From: Acephala macrosclerotiorum
Lineage: Eukaryota; Ascomycota; Leotiomycetes; Helotiales; Mollisiaceae
Reading direction: 5' to 3'
DNA: 64,000 nucleotides
Assembly: GCA_014904845.1 (NCBI GenBank)
Contig: MU119278.1
Location: forward strand, 68,780 to 132,779
Made by a program: the position numbers and the translations under genes
Notes under the pieces: generated by a model
Told to the model about the DNA's origin: nothing
The model's database searches: none
Seen by the model: the letters and a program-made list of their open reading frames with translations, nothing else
Shown here: positions 1 to 9,896 of the stretch, piece after piece
Position numbering within the stretch: the stretch's first letter is position 1
Layout of the letters: each line of letters starts with the position of its first letter

Positions 1-42
1 GTTATCGTGATAGCCGCCGGGAAGGCCTGCAAGGATCGCAGC

Positions 43-1891
43 ATGGCGATCTTCGGCAGATCAAAGAAGCAGACGACAACTCCTCTACAATCACAATCAG
101 CACCTCTTCTCAACCAGCAATCGAATCAGTATGCCATTGCGAATCAACCGAGTTGGACATATGTCCAGCAACAACCCAACACATCCCATGGCGATGGGTC
201 TCCGCCGGCGCAAGGCTGGCTGATCGCTCCCGTCCCTCCACAATACCAACCTGTCTTCGTGCAGCAGAATGTGCCTCCGCCTCTACCGCAGAGACCACAA
301 CAGAGCGGAATCGTCAGCAACTTCAAGCTTGGATCTGTCGCGAATCTGCTGGCGGGAAATGGAACTGGAGAGTGTCCTGCGACTCAGTTTATCCAGAGTG
401 GGGTTAGTCCATTATATCTGCAAGGGACGCAGTATGTGAACCAAGGAGCGGCTCTAATCGACCTTATATCCTCGAAATTCGACACAATCATCACACAAAT
501 CGATGGAGAGGGGTTCAGCGGGGATGAGAGAGAGCTGATGGTGCATGCTCCGCCTCAGCCGATGTTGCAGCAAGAACAGGCCGCAGAGTACACAGAGAAA
601 AGTGTTTCGAAGGGCAAATCGAAGGGAATGGTCAACAATTCCATCTCATCGGCTTTGACCAGTGCGAATTACTTTGCGAAAGTAAACCTGTACGCAAACT
701 CAAGGCTACCTCCAAATCTTCCTCCACTGAAATTGTAAGGCTCTGGCTCTGAACTCTCATAACATAAACTGACATGACGCAGATATGTAACTACATACCC
801 TTTGCTGTGGCAGGCAGTTCAATATTCCGAACGGGTGTATGCAAAGCCAGTTGGTCAAGAGAAGGAAACACATGTTGACGCCGATTGGCGGTTGGGTACA
901 AAGGCCATGGTGATCAAGTCTGTGCCAATGGACGATACGAACACGATTGTCTTTGCTATCCGAGGAACTCAGACATTCATGGACTGGGCTGTCAATCTGA
1001 ACTCAGCACCAGCTTCACCAGAAGGATTTCTTGTAAGTTCCCCAATTTTCACGTAACTATTCCGCTAACTCTAAGCAGGACGACCCTGGCAATTTCTGCC
1101 ACGCAGGATTCTTAACTGTGGCGAAGAAGATGATAAAACCCGTCGCAGCTCGACTTCGGCATCTACTCCAAGAAGATCCAGGTCGATCAAGATGCTCGCT
1201 TCTCATCACTGGTCATTCAGCAGGCGGAGCAGTCGCGGCTCTGCTTTATTCTCATATGCTGACCACGAACCCGGAAACCGAGTCGGAGCTGAACATCCTG
1301 ACGACATGCTTCAAGCGCGTTCACTGTGTGACATTTGGAGCACCGCCAGTTTCCCTGCTTCCTCTCGCCAAACCGACCACTCCTGCTCTGCGAAAGTCCA
1401 TATTTCTCTCATTCGTCAACGAAGGCGATCCAGTTGCAAGAGCCGACAAAGCATATATACGATCACTACTAGATCTTTACTCTACCCCGGCACCAAAACA
1501 ATCCTACCTCGATTCCGTCACACCTCACAAACTGCAACCACCCGTCTCAGGCCTCGGAAAATCGACGAGCACACTGAACTTGAAGGCCAAACAGCCGAAG
1601 TCATCAAAGAATGTCCCTGCACCAGGTTTTGCACCTGTATGGCCAGTGCCAGAAGCGACATTAAGTAATGCAGGGAGAATCGTACTCTTGAGAAGTGTCG
1701 AAAGATACGAGACCCGATCGAATAAGAAGAAGCAGATTCAAGAGAGGATGAATGAAGGTGTTGTTGCGCAAATCGTTACGGATGAACTTTTACGAGGGGT
1801 TGTTTGGGGAGATCCCGTTTGTCATATGATGAGTTTGTACGCGAGGCGCATTGAGATTTTGGCTACGAATGCTGTTATGGGAAGGTCATGA
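43..1891 (+). CDS. class 3 lipase (alpha/beta hydrolase), three exons
   Basis: Predicted lipase of the fungal class 3 family, which hydrolyses acyl esters with a Ser-Asp-His triad. The exons I read are up to 734, 783-1032 and 1079-1891, with introns GTAAGG..GCAG and GTAAGT..GCAG; the joined frame gives about 584 residues from the first in-frame ATG at 43. The frame is open to the window edge, so the true start may lie upstream. The first 200 residues are Gln/Pro-rich and look disordered. The catalytic part has the strand FAIRGTQTFMDW, then the nucleophile elbow GHSAGG with Ser near residue 361, and further on VTFGAPPVS and NEGDPVARAD. No signal peptide is visible, so an intracellular enzyme is likely. 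The lipase family call is firm; the substrate is unknown. Confidence 0.85.
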
Positions 1892-2510
1892 GTGTCGATT
1901 TTGAAAAATTTTGGCGCTGAAGGAAACCTCATGTCTGGATGAGAAGGTGTTTATGGAGCTTCAGTATACCCATCCTTAGCTTAATTTATCAGTTTACATT
2001 GCCTCCTCACGTTTCTCACTTTCTCCAAAAGCGTTCAATTATACTTGCTCCATCAGAATGCCAGTTACACAATAGTTTTGTCATCCGCGATGAGTGTGCA
2101 ATGAAGCTGCACGGCGTGGTGATGCCAAGACTTCGTAGTCGACCCTGAAGCCGTCTATTTCAGGCAGAAATTCTCAAGCGACCCCCACCTGTGACTATAT
2201 TTCCAGACCAAGTTTTTGGACAATTGACAGCATTCGGACATATTTTTAGATTCAAGTGGACTAGATTATTTATGATAGTACCCTCTTCACACTTGAGCAT
2301 TTTTATCCGTCTCATTCCAGCTACACATGCCCCAGTTCAACGCCGATTAGCCCGCATGTAAGTCGAGACTTCCACCACAGACAAAAACAACCGTGAAAGT
2401 AGGCTAATGCAACCTCACGGAAGAACAATATATAACCAGAAGCCTATAAGATACCTATCTCTGAAACTCGAGTCGTCTTCAAGAGGACCGCATTCATCCT
2501 TGCGCATATC
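1892..2510. other. intergenic
   Basis: I see no supported gene here. It holds the 3' flank of the lipase and of small membrane gene A, which converge. Confidence 0.5.
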
Positions 2511-2977
2511 TTAATGTCGACCTCGAAGATGCCTTGAAACTAGTTCCAATATATCGCCAATGACTTGATGCGCCTGACTTTCCTGATCTGTACATCTGCC
2601 ATGGCCTGTATGAGGTTCGTCCTCGTCGGAATCCTGCTGGTTTCGTGCGCTCGGAATGGTATTCGTGGTGGAGGAGCCCATGAGGCCAAGTTCTGTGTCT
2701 AGCTCTGCTACCAGGATTTAGTGACTATTTTCACACCAGGAGCAGGAGGGGGATAGGGAATGGTTGATTGGTAAATGTAGAGCGTGCACGAAAGGAATTA
2801 TTTCGTCAAGTTTGCGTACTTCTTGTTGTGTTTTGCCTTCGAGCGACCAAAATGGCTACCACTGCCGTGATCGTAGCTACAATACCGAAGACTATAGTGA
2901 GGGTATCACCAGTGGAAACTATATATATTTCAGCACGTATACTTTCCAAAAGATTTATGTGAAAAGAACGTACCCAT
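2511..2977 (-). CDS. small single-pass membrane protein, copy A (microexon family)
   Basis: Hypothetical 98-residue protein built from three exons on the minus strand: 2977-2974 (ATG plus one base), 2918-2820 (99 nt) and 2704-2511. Intron 1 is GTACGT..ATAG and intron 2 GTACGC..GCAG; an alternative acceptor 3 nt away also keeps the frame. The spliced protein starts MVSTGDTLTIVFG and runs into a hydrophobic span to about residue 27, followed by RRQN. Exon 3 opens with LDTELGL, has an acidic, Gln/Ser-rich middle, and ends in HQVIGDILELVSRHLR. Basic residues after the span suggest an outside N terminus and a cytosolic tail. Exon lengths, intron phases (1 and 1) and the tail motif match copies B and C. 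There is no functional assignment, and the splice model is my own reading. Confidence 0.7.
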
Positions 2978-4830
2978 TTCTTTCAGATTGTCTCGACTAT
3001 GAACTTTGCGAACTATCACGAAAAGTAGGAAGCATGCCCAGAGCACTAGGGAAGGTTTATTATTTCGGCATACGGCTCGGCCAGGGTCCGGTTTGTGGTG
3101 CCGCTTTTGGGCTGCGATAGCAAAGCCAAAGCCAACACGTCGTTACGGAAAATGCAATTGGAGCTCTCATTGAAAAGTGCGGCTGTGAAACAGAGGCCTC
3201 GACCTATAAGACAGGACTCAGCCTCAGCACCTCGGGCGCTATAAAGCATCATCTCGCCCAAAAATGCATCTAATTTTGACAGGCTAGTGGAGGGTACATA
3301 AATCACGGCAGCGGCATGCCATGCCGGTGCTGACGTCCAGTTGGATAAACTTTGACTTCTGAGCCGACTCCTCCCCCCTCTTGTTCACCGTTCCCAAGCA
3401 TGGCCTTACGCAGTGATGATTGGAGCGAAGGGCATCTCGAAAGGGTGCAAGACCTACGCTAGAGAAGCAAGAGGGTTGTCCAGGCTGGATTCCACGTACG
3501 ACCTTCTCGTGAAGCCAATGAAAGTCTCAAAGCTTCTAGTCCTTGAGGTTCAGGCGTAATGACGCCAGAGCCAGTCTTGAGGCAAGGCATTGTTCGCCAG
3601 GCTCCGCGTCCCCTACTAGGGACATCTCGTGGCAAAAGTGGGCCAGAAATCGAAGAATGCACGCCTCCTCTTCTAGAATACAGGGGTCATGGGGATGCTT
3701 CTAATCGAGAGGTATCGATGAATCACGAGGGCCGTCCACAGCCCATATGCATACACCATATCGTCTTGCCATCAATGTACAAGTCACGGCAGAGAGGTAA
3801 GAGTTTGAGGCCGCTCTTGGCCGCCACTGTCTCGTTTCTGCGCTGGTTCTTGCTTTTCTTACTTGCCCTTGTGTCCCAATGCTTTCCCATGCATTCGCGC
3901 ACATTATTCACAATCTGTTGTTTAGGTTCCCCGAAGGAGTCAAAATGGCCTCACCACCAACTTCCCGGTAGATTCAGCTAGCCGAGAAAATGCAGTGGCC
4001 GGTGTACCCTGCGTCACAGTTGCAGGTTTGAGTGTTTGGCTACTCGGTGGACCCGAATTTTGTCGAGACCACGACCCCAGCCTTCAACACCATCACTACA
4101 GGCGCATCGCGTTAATCGGTTTGATACTCAAACGATCCGTAGGATTAAGAAGCCTGGTATGTCACAACCTAGAACGATGAACACCCCGCCAGGCCTCCAG
4201 AGATGATCCACGTACGTAGTTCAATTAGGCAAGGGTTTGTGCAATGTCTGACAAGGCTGAACGACATGATCCTTGATGTGTGTCTTCTTCTCGGCTTCTG
4301 GCTCAGTATTATCATAATATGTTTTGGGTGGCTCTTTGCTGCGCAATTGGTCTCGTTCTTCGTGTCTCTCTTCGCCACTTTTTCCTCGAAGCCCAAGTCG
4401 CATCTTCTTAGACAGCATCATTGCCTGTGTCTTGTTTGGTTTTCACGCTCGTACCCCTTGCATATTCGCGATCGCTTCATTCGTTTCCCACAGATGCATT
4501 TAGACGCTCAGTGGCAATCCAAGGACCTGAAATGCTTCCTCGCCGGCACAAATTCTATTGGAAACTACCGTACCCTACAACAAGAGGCACAGTCTTCCTA
4601 CTATATCCCTCCTCTGCAGTATCAAAACCTTATTTTATCAAATACACTACCAGTTATGGAGTTCCAGATAGAAGAACTAAGCTCGAATCATTTCAACTAG
4701 ACATGCATGGCTGGCTTTACCGAGCACCAGTCTCGAAATGGAACCACAGCGCTGCGGTTCCATTTTGGGAATTCCCCCGACCCCTCCTCTTAGCCAATCA
4801 AATCGACGGTAGTCAAAGCACAAAACAACT
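2978..4830. other. gene-poor spacer between copies A and B
   Basis: No gene is supported. A plus-strand frame at 4203-4700 (165 codons) has two hydrophobic runs (LLLGFWLSIIIICFGW and the following LVSFFVSLF), but it has no recognisable motif and atypical composition, so I do not call it. Two strong palindromes lie at the right end and are listed separately. Confidence 0.4.
4736..4765. repeat. 30-bp near-perfect palindrome
   Basis: Ten-base arms AAATGGAACC and GGTTCCATTT flank ACAGCGCTGC, which is itself palindromic at CAGCGCTG. Only one of the 15 pairs mismatches. It lies about 65 bp beyond the stop codon of small membrane gene B. Confidence 0.85.
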
Positions 4831-4843
4831 TCAGTTTTGTGCT
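4817..4843. repeat. hairpin overlapping the stop codon of gene B
   Basis: Perfect 10-bp stem AGCACAAAAC / GTTTTGTGCT with a 7-nt loop. The TGA stop of gene B (4831-4833) lies in the loop, and the last four sense codons form one arm. It could act in 3'-end formation or be a chance structure. Confidence 0.8.
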
Positions 4844-5251
4844 CTTAAATGCCTCGAGAAGACCTCTAGAGAATCGCCAATTACTTGATGCAATTGATTC
4901 CCCTCCTCTGCGTGTCTGCCAATGCTCGAAGGGTCTCGAATACCTTCGTCAAGTGCGTTCAAAGGCGAAGGGATTATGATGGGGTTAAGGAGGCCGAATT
5001 CAGTGTCTGTCTCTACTATATGAGCATTAGTTTGTAGTACAGGGTCTAATAGTTTGTTGAGAAACATTGTTTTTGTCCATACCTGCTAGTGTGTTCTGTC
5101 TGCGAACAACCAAAATCGCTCCAACGCCTATGACCGTAGCTATAAGGCCGAAGACTAGAGTGAGAATGTCACTCGACGAAACTAATTTTGGTATTAATGT
5201 TTTGACTTTCCACGCTGGTGTTGTTTGGTTCAAGCACTTACTCATTATCAT
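4831..5251 (-). CDS. small single-pass membrane protein, copy B (microexon family)
   Basis: Hypothetical 97-residue protein. Exons are 5251-5242, 5181-5083 (99 nt) and 5015-4831; introns are GTAAGT..TTAG and GTATGG..ATAG, both in phase 1. Exon 1 carries ATGATAATG plus one base, so the second ATG sits in the same place relative to the junction as the only ATG of copy A. The span reads ILTLVFGLIATVIGVGAIL and is followed by VVRRQN. The tail opens with DTEFGLL and closes with NQLHQVIGDSLEVFSRHLR. Copies B and C are nearly identical in DNA around their 3' ends (about 4850-4905 and 6390-6445), which suggests a recent duplication. No domain is recognised. Confidence 0.75.
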
Positions 5252-6370
5252 GAAGCTGACTTTTATTGTTGCATGAATCTCTCAATCGCCGAGAAAGCGT
5301 TCCAACAATGTGAATCAAAGAGAGCACCAAACAACTTGACAATTCGGTCCTCGAAGGACCTGGTTTGGAAGATGCAGATACACCTAGCGAGTTTTGAGCG
5401 TGGTGATAGGAGTGCGGCGTACGAAGAATTGACTTTGGCGTCATCGTGAGCCGTTTCAACCAACCACACCAATTCGCCTCTGAGATGCAGGCATAGCCTC
5501 ACGAAAGTTCCAAATGCCACTAGCGTAAGTGACCCCAATTTTCCCCTCAAAAACCAGTGTAAACACTGCCAGTGATATGGTGATTGGCGGAATGTCACTG
5601 TAGGTCTCTGCACGTTGGATTGTGGCTGGAAAAAGCTTGCCCCACTAGGCTTAACGCACAAATTGAGTGGGATCAAACAGTCTTTTTTGATGCATGGGAT
5701 GAGGGTTGTAAGGTGTAATGCATAAGGAATACGTGGTCCTACGCCCACGCTCGATCGTAAACCACCATATCTCTCGCAGACTTAGACGCAGAGCCTCGAC
5801 CAATCTTATCTGCCCTATAGGATAAAGAGTGGACAATCGCGGGGCAAGGCATTCTGCGGCCTCCAAAGCGCAGCTCAGCTTTGTGAGGCACGAGCTTGAT
5901 GGAATTCCATGATGGTCCTGTGATTACGGCTTTCTGTGGAGACTTGCCGGCTTCGATGACAGATTTGCTACCTACTAGGTGAAGTTATTTAGGAAATTGC
6001 TTCTCGCCGGTTGCCTTGAATTTGACAATGGAAAGCTGTGCAGCTTGTCACTCGACCCTGGATGTTTTCTCGGTGTGCTTCAAAGCCTTCTTGACATCCA
6101 ACTGGGGGTTGAAGTACCCTATACCACATCCTTGCATCCTTGCATCTTCTCGTGGAGAGTATAAAGGGCGCCCAGCGGCATGCAGTAGAAGGATTAGAAC
6201 AGCGGTTGAATGAACTCTCGTTCCAATACGGTGTAAATTGTGTCACTGTTGACTCGCCGTCTCGATGCTTCAAACATGCAATCCTTTCCTTGCTTTGAAA
6301 TCTTGCTCGGCCAAATAATACCATCCAATTAGAGCCGTGCAGTCCCCGTGTCCGAAGGCATAGAACAACT
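5252..6370. other. spacer between copies B and C
   Basis: No convincing gene. Open frames on both strands here (for example 5263-5748 and 5989-6324, minus) overlap one another and show no motif. The 5' flank of copy B and the 3' flank of copy C lie here. Confidence 0.4.
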
Positions 6371-6819
6371 TTAATTCTGACTTCGCAAATGCCTCGAGAA
6401 GACTTCTAGAGCATCACCAATTACTTGATGCAATTGATTTCCCTCTTCCACATTTCTACCATCATTCGCGGTGAGTCGATTCTCTACATCGATGGGACTT
6501 GGAGAAGACGTAGTTGTGGTGGGGTCGAGGAGGCTAAGCTCTGTATCTGGGTCTGCTGCTACAAAGCCAAGTTAATGTTTATCTCGTAAATTGAAAATAA
6601 TGCAGCATCGAACCAAAAAAGCTTGTGAGCCGTTTTAAAAAGCGCATACCTGTCCCTGCATTCCGTCTGCGAACCACCCAGATCGCTCCCACGCCTGTAA
6701 CTGTCGCTACGAGGCCGAAAACCATCGTGAGAACGTCGCTTGTCGAAACTAGGATAGCTTTAGTATTTGACTTCAAATTTGTGGATACTGGTGAATAGAG
6801 ACTTCTGACCCATTATCAT
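6371..6819 (-). CDS. small single-pass membrane protein, copy C (microexon family)
   Basis: Hypothetical 98-residue protein. Exons are 6819-6810, 6748-6650 (99 nt) and 6558-6371. The donor of intron 1 is GTCAGA, weaker than in the other copies, while intron 2 is GTATGC..GTAG. If intron 1 is not spliced, an in-frame ATG at 6776 still gives the membrane span. The protein has STSDVLTMVFG, a Gly/Val/Ala-rich span, VVRRRN, then DPDTELSLLDP and a final NQLHQVIGDALEVFSRHLR. The conserved tail helix alternates hydrophobic and polar residues as an amphipathic helix would. The close match with copy B in exon sizes, phases and both protein ends supports a real gene rather than a chance frame. Confidence 0.72.
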
Positions 6820-7936
6820 CAGTATTCACGCTTGTCTCCTGCTTGAAGCTGTGAGCAATTGACAGAGAAGGAAGGTCTCAATCAAGCTCGAGGGGATTGC
6901 ACGCCAGAACTAGCTCCATTTTCGAAGCTTTCCGCTCTGTGGCTTGAGACATGACCTATCAATTTCAAGACCGCTACAACATCACTCCATCGGAGCTACC
7001 TATGATGTCGAGTCCATGTAATTCGACAGCCTCGCAGTCAAGTGATTGTAGACTCATGCGATTACTATCACATTCAGTCGCTAAATTTGCCAGAAGGGGG
7101 CTGGCATTTACTCGGGTAACCGCCCAACCCCAAAAAAAATTTGAGAATAAAAGAATAATTACAATTTTACCAGATGGAATCTAAAAATCACAAATAAAAT
7201 ATTATTGGAATTCCAAGACCCCATAATATTTAATGAATCAATCGTATCCTTCAAAAAAAAAAAAAAAATGCTTGGCTTCAAGTACAAGTTAATAATTAGA
7301 AAATACTAAATTTCAACTTTAAATTTTGAGCTACTAATGCTAGCCAAACATTTTAATTTCTTGATGCAATCATAGCTTTAGCTATTGTGAGTATTTTCAA
7401 GTTTTTTTTATGTCATTTTATCAAGTCTTTGTGGAGTTATAACGATTTTCAGATTGGATGAGCGGTTGGTGGGTGTAGGCGGTTGCCCGGTTAATACGGG
7501 TAGCGAGTTCCGAGCCCCGGGCCGGGAAACCTGCGTGGTCGCTGGCAAAACTCGGGCCTCACCGTCACAAAGGTGAACAATAGTTACCAGTCTTCTATAT
7601 TCCAGTTACCTGCTAGATATTGTGCTATGAAGATACAGAAAATATAATTGTAGAAAACGTAAACAAATAAAGTTATAAATGAGGTTACATCAACGCCTAT
7701 GTGGCCCTCCAAACCCCTCTTCAGTCCAGAATACATGAATAGAGCAACACAGCAATGAACAATCAGATAATGTAGAGTAAATTCTTGCTTCAGTCCTACT
7801 CAAATTCGACCCATTCGTTTTCCTATTTCTTGATAAATCAGATACGGCGCGAATCAAACAAAATAGTCCTCCCACTACGTAGATTCCAAGAACTTGGGTG
7901 CAGTTGACCCAAAAAGAACTTATCAAACGACTGCAA
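6820..7936. other. spacer with an inserted AT-rich element
   Basis: No gene is supported. A minus-strand frame at 7690-7944 looks like a short membrane-protein tail, but nothing identifies it. An AT-rich insertion with inverted ends (7111-7490) lies in the middle. Confidence 0.4.
7111..7490. mobile_element. putative MITE-like element with imperfect inverted ends
   Basis: The left end CTCGGGTAACCGCCCAACCC (7111-7130) is an imperfect reverse complement of the right end GGGTGTAGGCGGTTGCCCGG (7471-7490); the shared core is GGCGGTT followed by CCCG. The roughly 340 bp between them is strongly AT-rich, with a poly-A run at 7253-7268 and no open frame, while the flanks have ordinary composition. 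I see no clear target-site duplication, so the class of transposon and exact limits are uncertain. Confidence 0.45.
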
Positions 7937-8402
7937 TCAATCACGATAATGATTATTGTGGGACACTCTCCAGAGGAGTGCTATTGAAACCGTGGCTTGT
8001 CGTCGGACCACTGCCTCTAGGATGTCCAGCAAATATCTCAAGTGTGTCCCCAATGATTTGATTGATCGACTGCTATCTTCAACAGTCTTTTGAGACGACA
8101 AAGGGGCTTGTAGAGAGGTACTTTCTTCCAAGACTGGAGAAGAAGGAGCTGGTGGGAGGCCGAGTTCCATGTCTGCGGCTGCATGTCAAATTAGATGATG
8201 GATGATGAAATGCTGCTTTGAATTACCGTTTCTAAGACGTTGCTGCTTTTTGGTGGCGCGATATTGTTTGATGGTGTAAACTACGCCGATGACGCCAGAT
8301 AGCCCGAAGGTGATTGAGATAATGTCCCCGAAAGTTGCTAGGATAGAGATGAGTTCTGCTCTTCAAGTTGTCTCGAGGTTTACACAAAAAAGACTCGCGC
8401 AT
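7937..8402 (-). CDS. small single-pass membrane protein, copy D (divergent)
   Basis: Hypothetical 123-residue protein and the longest copy. Exons are 8402-8384 (19 nt), 8337-8227 (111 nt) and 8178-7937; introns are GTAAAC..CTAG and GTAATT..GCAG, again both in phase 1. The start MRESFL leads to TFGDIISITFGLSGVIGVV, then a longer basic stretch (KQYRATKKQQRLRN). Exon 3 opens with ADMELGLPPAP, parallel to the DTELGL of copy A, and contains a predicted helix (THLRYLLDILEAVVRR) where copies A-C have their His-Gln-Val-Ile-Gly-Asp helix. The extra 12 nt in exon 2 extend the basic segment. It belongs to the family by gene structure and layout; sequence similarity alone is weak. Confidence 0.65.
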
Positions 8403-9896
8403 TTCGGACGAATTTCAACATTCAAACTCGTTTGCAGATTTAACGAAATTTTGAAGAGAAGTGCTTTGGTGGGAAATATGGACGGATCAGAACGGTGTCC
8501 TGTATGAGGTTCCAGCTCAGAGAACAATGCTTATGATTGGTCGAGTAGAGCCTCCCCGAGCGCTCATCGTGAAATGCAATTGGCTCATACCACATGCCCG
8601 AAGCTGAACTGTCAGCTCGTTCCCAGTCAAAATATCAGCCCGTTCCTAGTCGGAATAAATAATATGTTCACGAAACATCTCTGTTTGGGCATCGTTGCAT
8701 ATTGATGCGGCTGCAAAATCGGAAGATATTTTTGAATCATCATTTCAAGCGGCTTTGGTACTTGAGTTGAGTCAAACGAGTCGTCCCTGACTACTAGCAA
8801 CCTTGTGTCAAAATAGCTTCCCCTAGATTTAAACAATTGGAGCAGATCTTGAATTGAAAAATTGAAGTTTATTTTCCACAGTGGTATACTCTCAGATAAA
8901 TTGTGGGCTATGATTGACGCTTCCTTCAAATACTGTTTTGAAAAAACGTGGCATTGTCAGGTTCTCGGACTTTGGTACAAGCTCAGATCCTGGGAATTGG
9001 TATCTGACAAAAACCATCTGGTAAAAATCGAAGGATTGCACTTGATACTCTCGAAAGCCGTCGTTGCCAACGAACGGAAACGGGAAGTTCGGAAACAATG
9101 CATCTGGTGTTGTGATTTCCCAACATTATTCTCCCACGAAGCGGCTAGCACTAGTGACCTTGACATCGAGAATGGTACATGTACCCCACTAAATTATACT
9201 TCGAATGTATCAAATCTAAAGCAGAAGTACAAGCAAAATATCATCGCGGGTCATGAAATGAGTAGTAAAGAACTGCTCTTCGCCCAAAGTTTTGACTTCA
9301 AAACATCAACCAGTAGCGTATCAACCCATCAAGCATTTCAAATACAGGAAGAAATCATCCCACAATACTTCTCAAGTGGATATAGATTCATCCGAACACC
9401 CACAAAGCTTGGCACACACGGCTGTGCCCATCCCGCCCAGACATGCAATTCTACACCCAAGCTTCCCCACATTTTTACCCCGCCATGCACTACCGACTTT
9501 CGCCACAAACCACCCTATTCCTCAAAACTTTGCTGAATTGAAAGCTATCTTGATAAAATCGCGGCGATGCTTCGGTCGTATTTATCCATACCAAGATCGG
9601 ATGAGGTCTTGCGGCTTTGTTTTGTTGGCCGAAGAGGTCGAAGAATGGGAGAGAGGGGAGAAATGAGGTTTATGAATGACGCAGGCCAAGAGTTGTGGTT
9701 GCTGTGCTTTCGAGATGATTAGATCGTGGAGATCTTTCTCGGGACCGAAGTCGTGAAGATGCGGAGTGTGGGGATTCTTGGTGTTGTTCGAGTATGGCGT
9801 TGGATTAGGTGCAGGATATAAGAAAGAAGTCCCTTCCACTCGTGGGTCGCCAGCCTTGCTTCCAAGCACGAATCCGTCTTCCACCAACATCTCGAA
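8403..9896. other. spacer; one long unassigned open frame
   Basis: A plus-strand frame at 8862-9536 (224 codons) is long for this composition but has no motif, no plausible introns and no recognisable start context, so I leave it uncalled. The rest shows nothing. Confidence 0.35.

Noticed and set aside
4203..4700. 165-codon plus-strand frame with hydrophobic runs
   Set aside because: Contains no start context or family motif and overlaps other frames; may be chance.
8862..9536. 224-codon open frame on the plus strand
   Set aside because: No motif, no homologous copy in the window, no intron signals and unusual composition; length alone is not enough.
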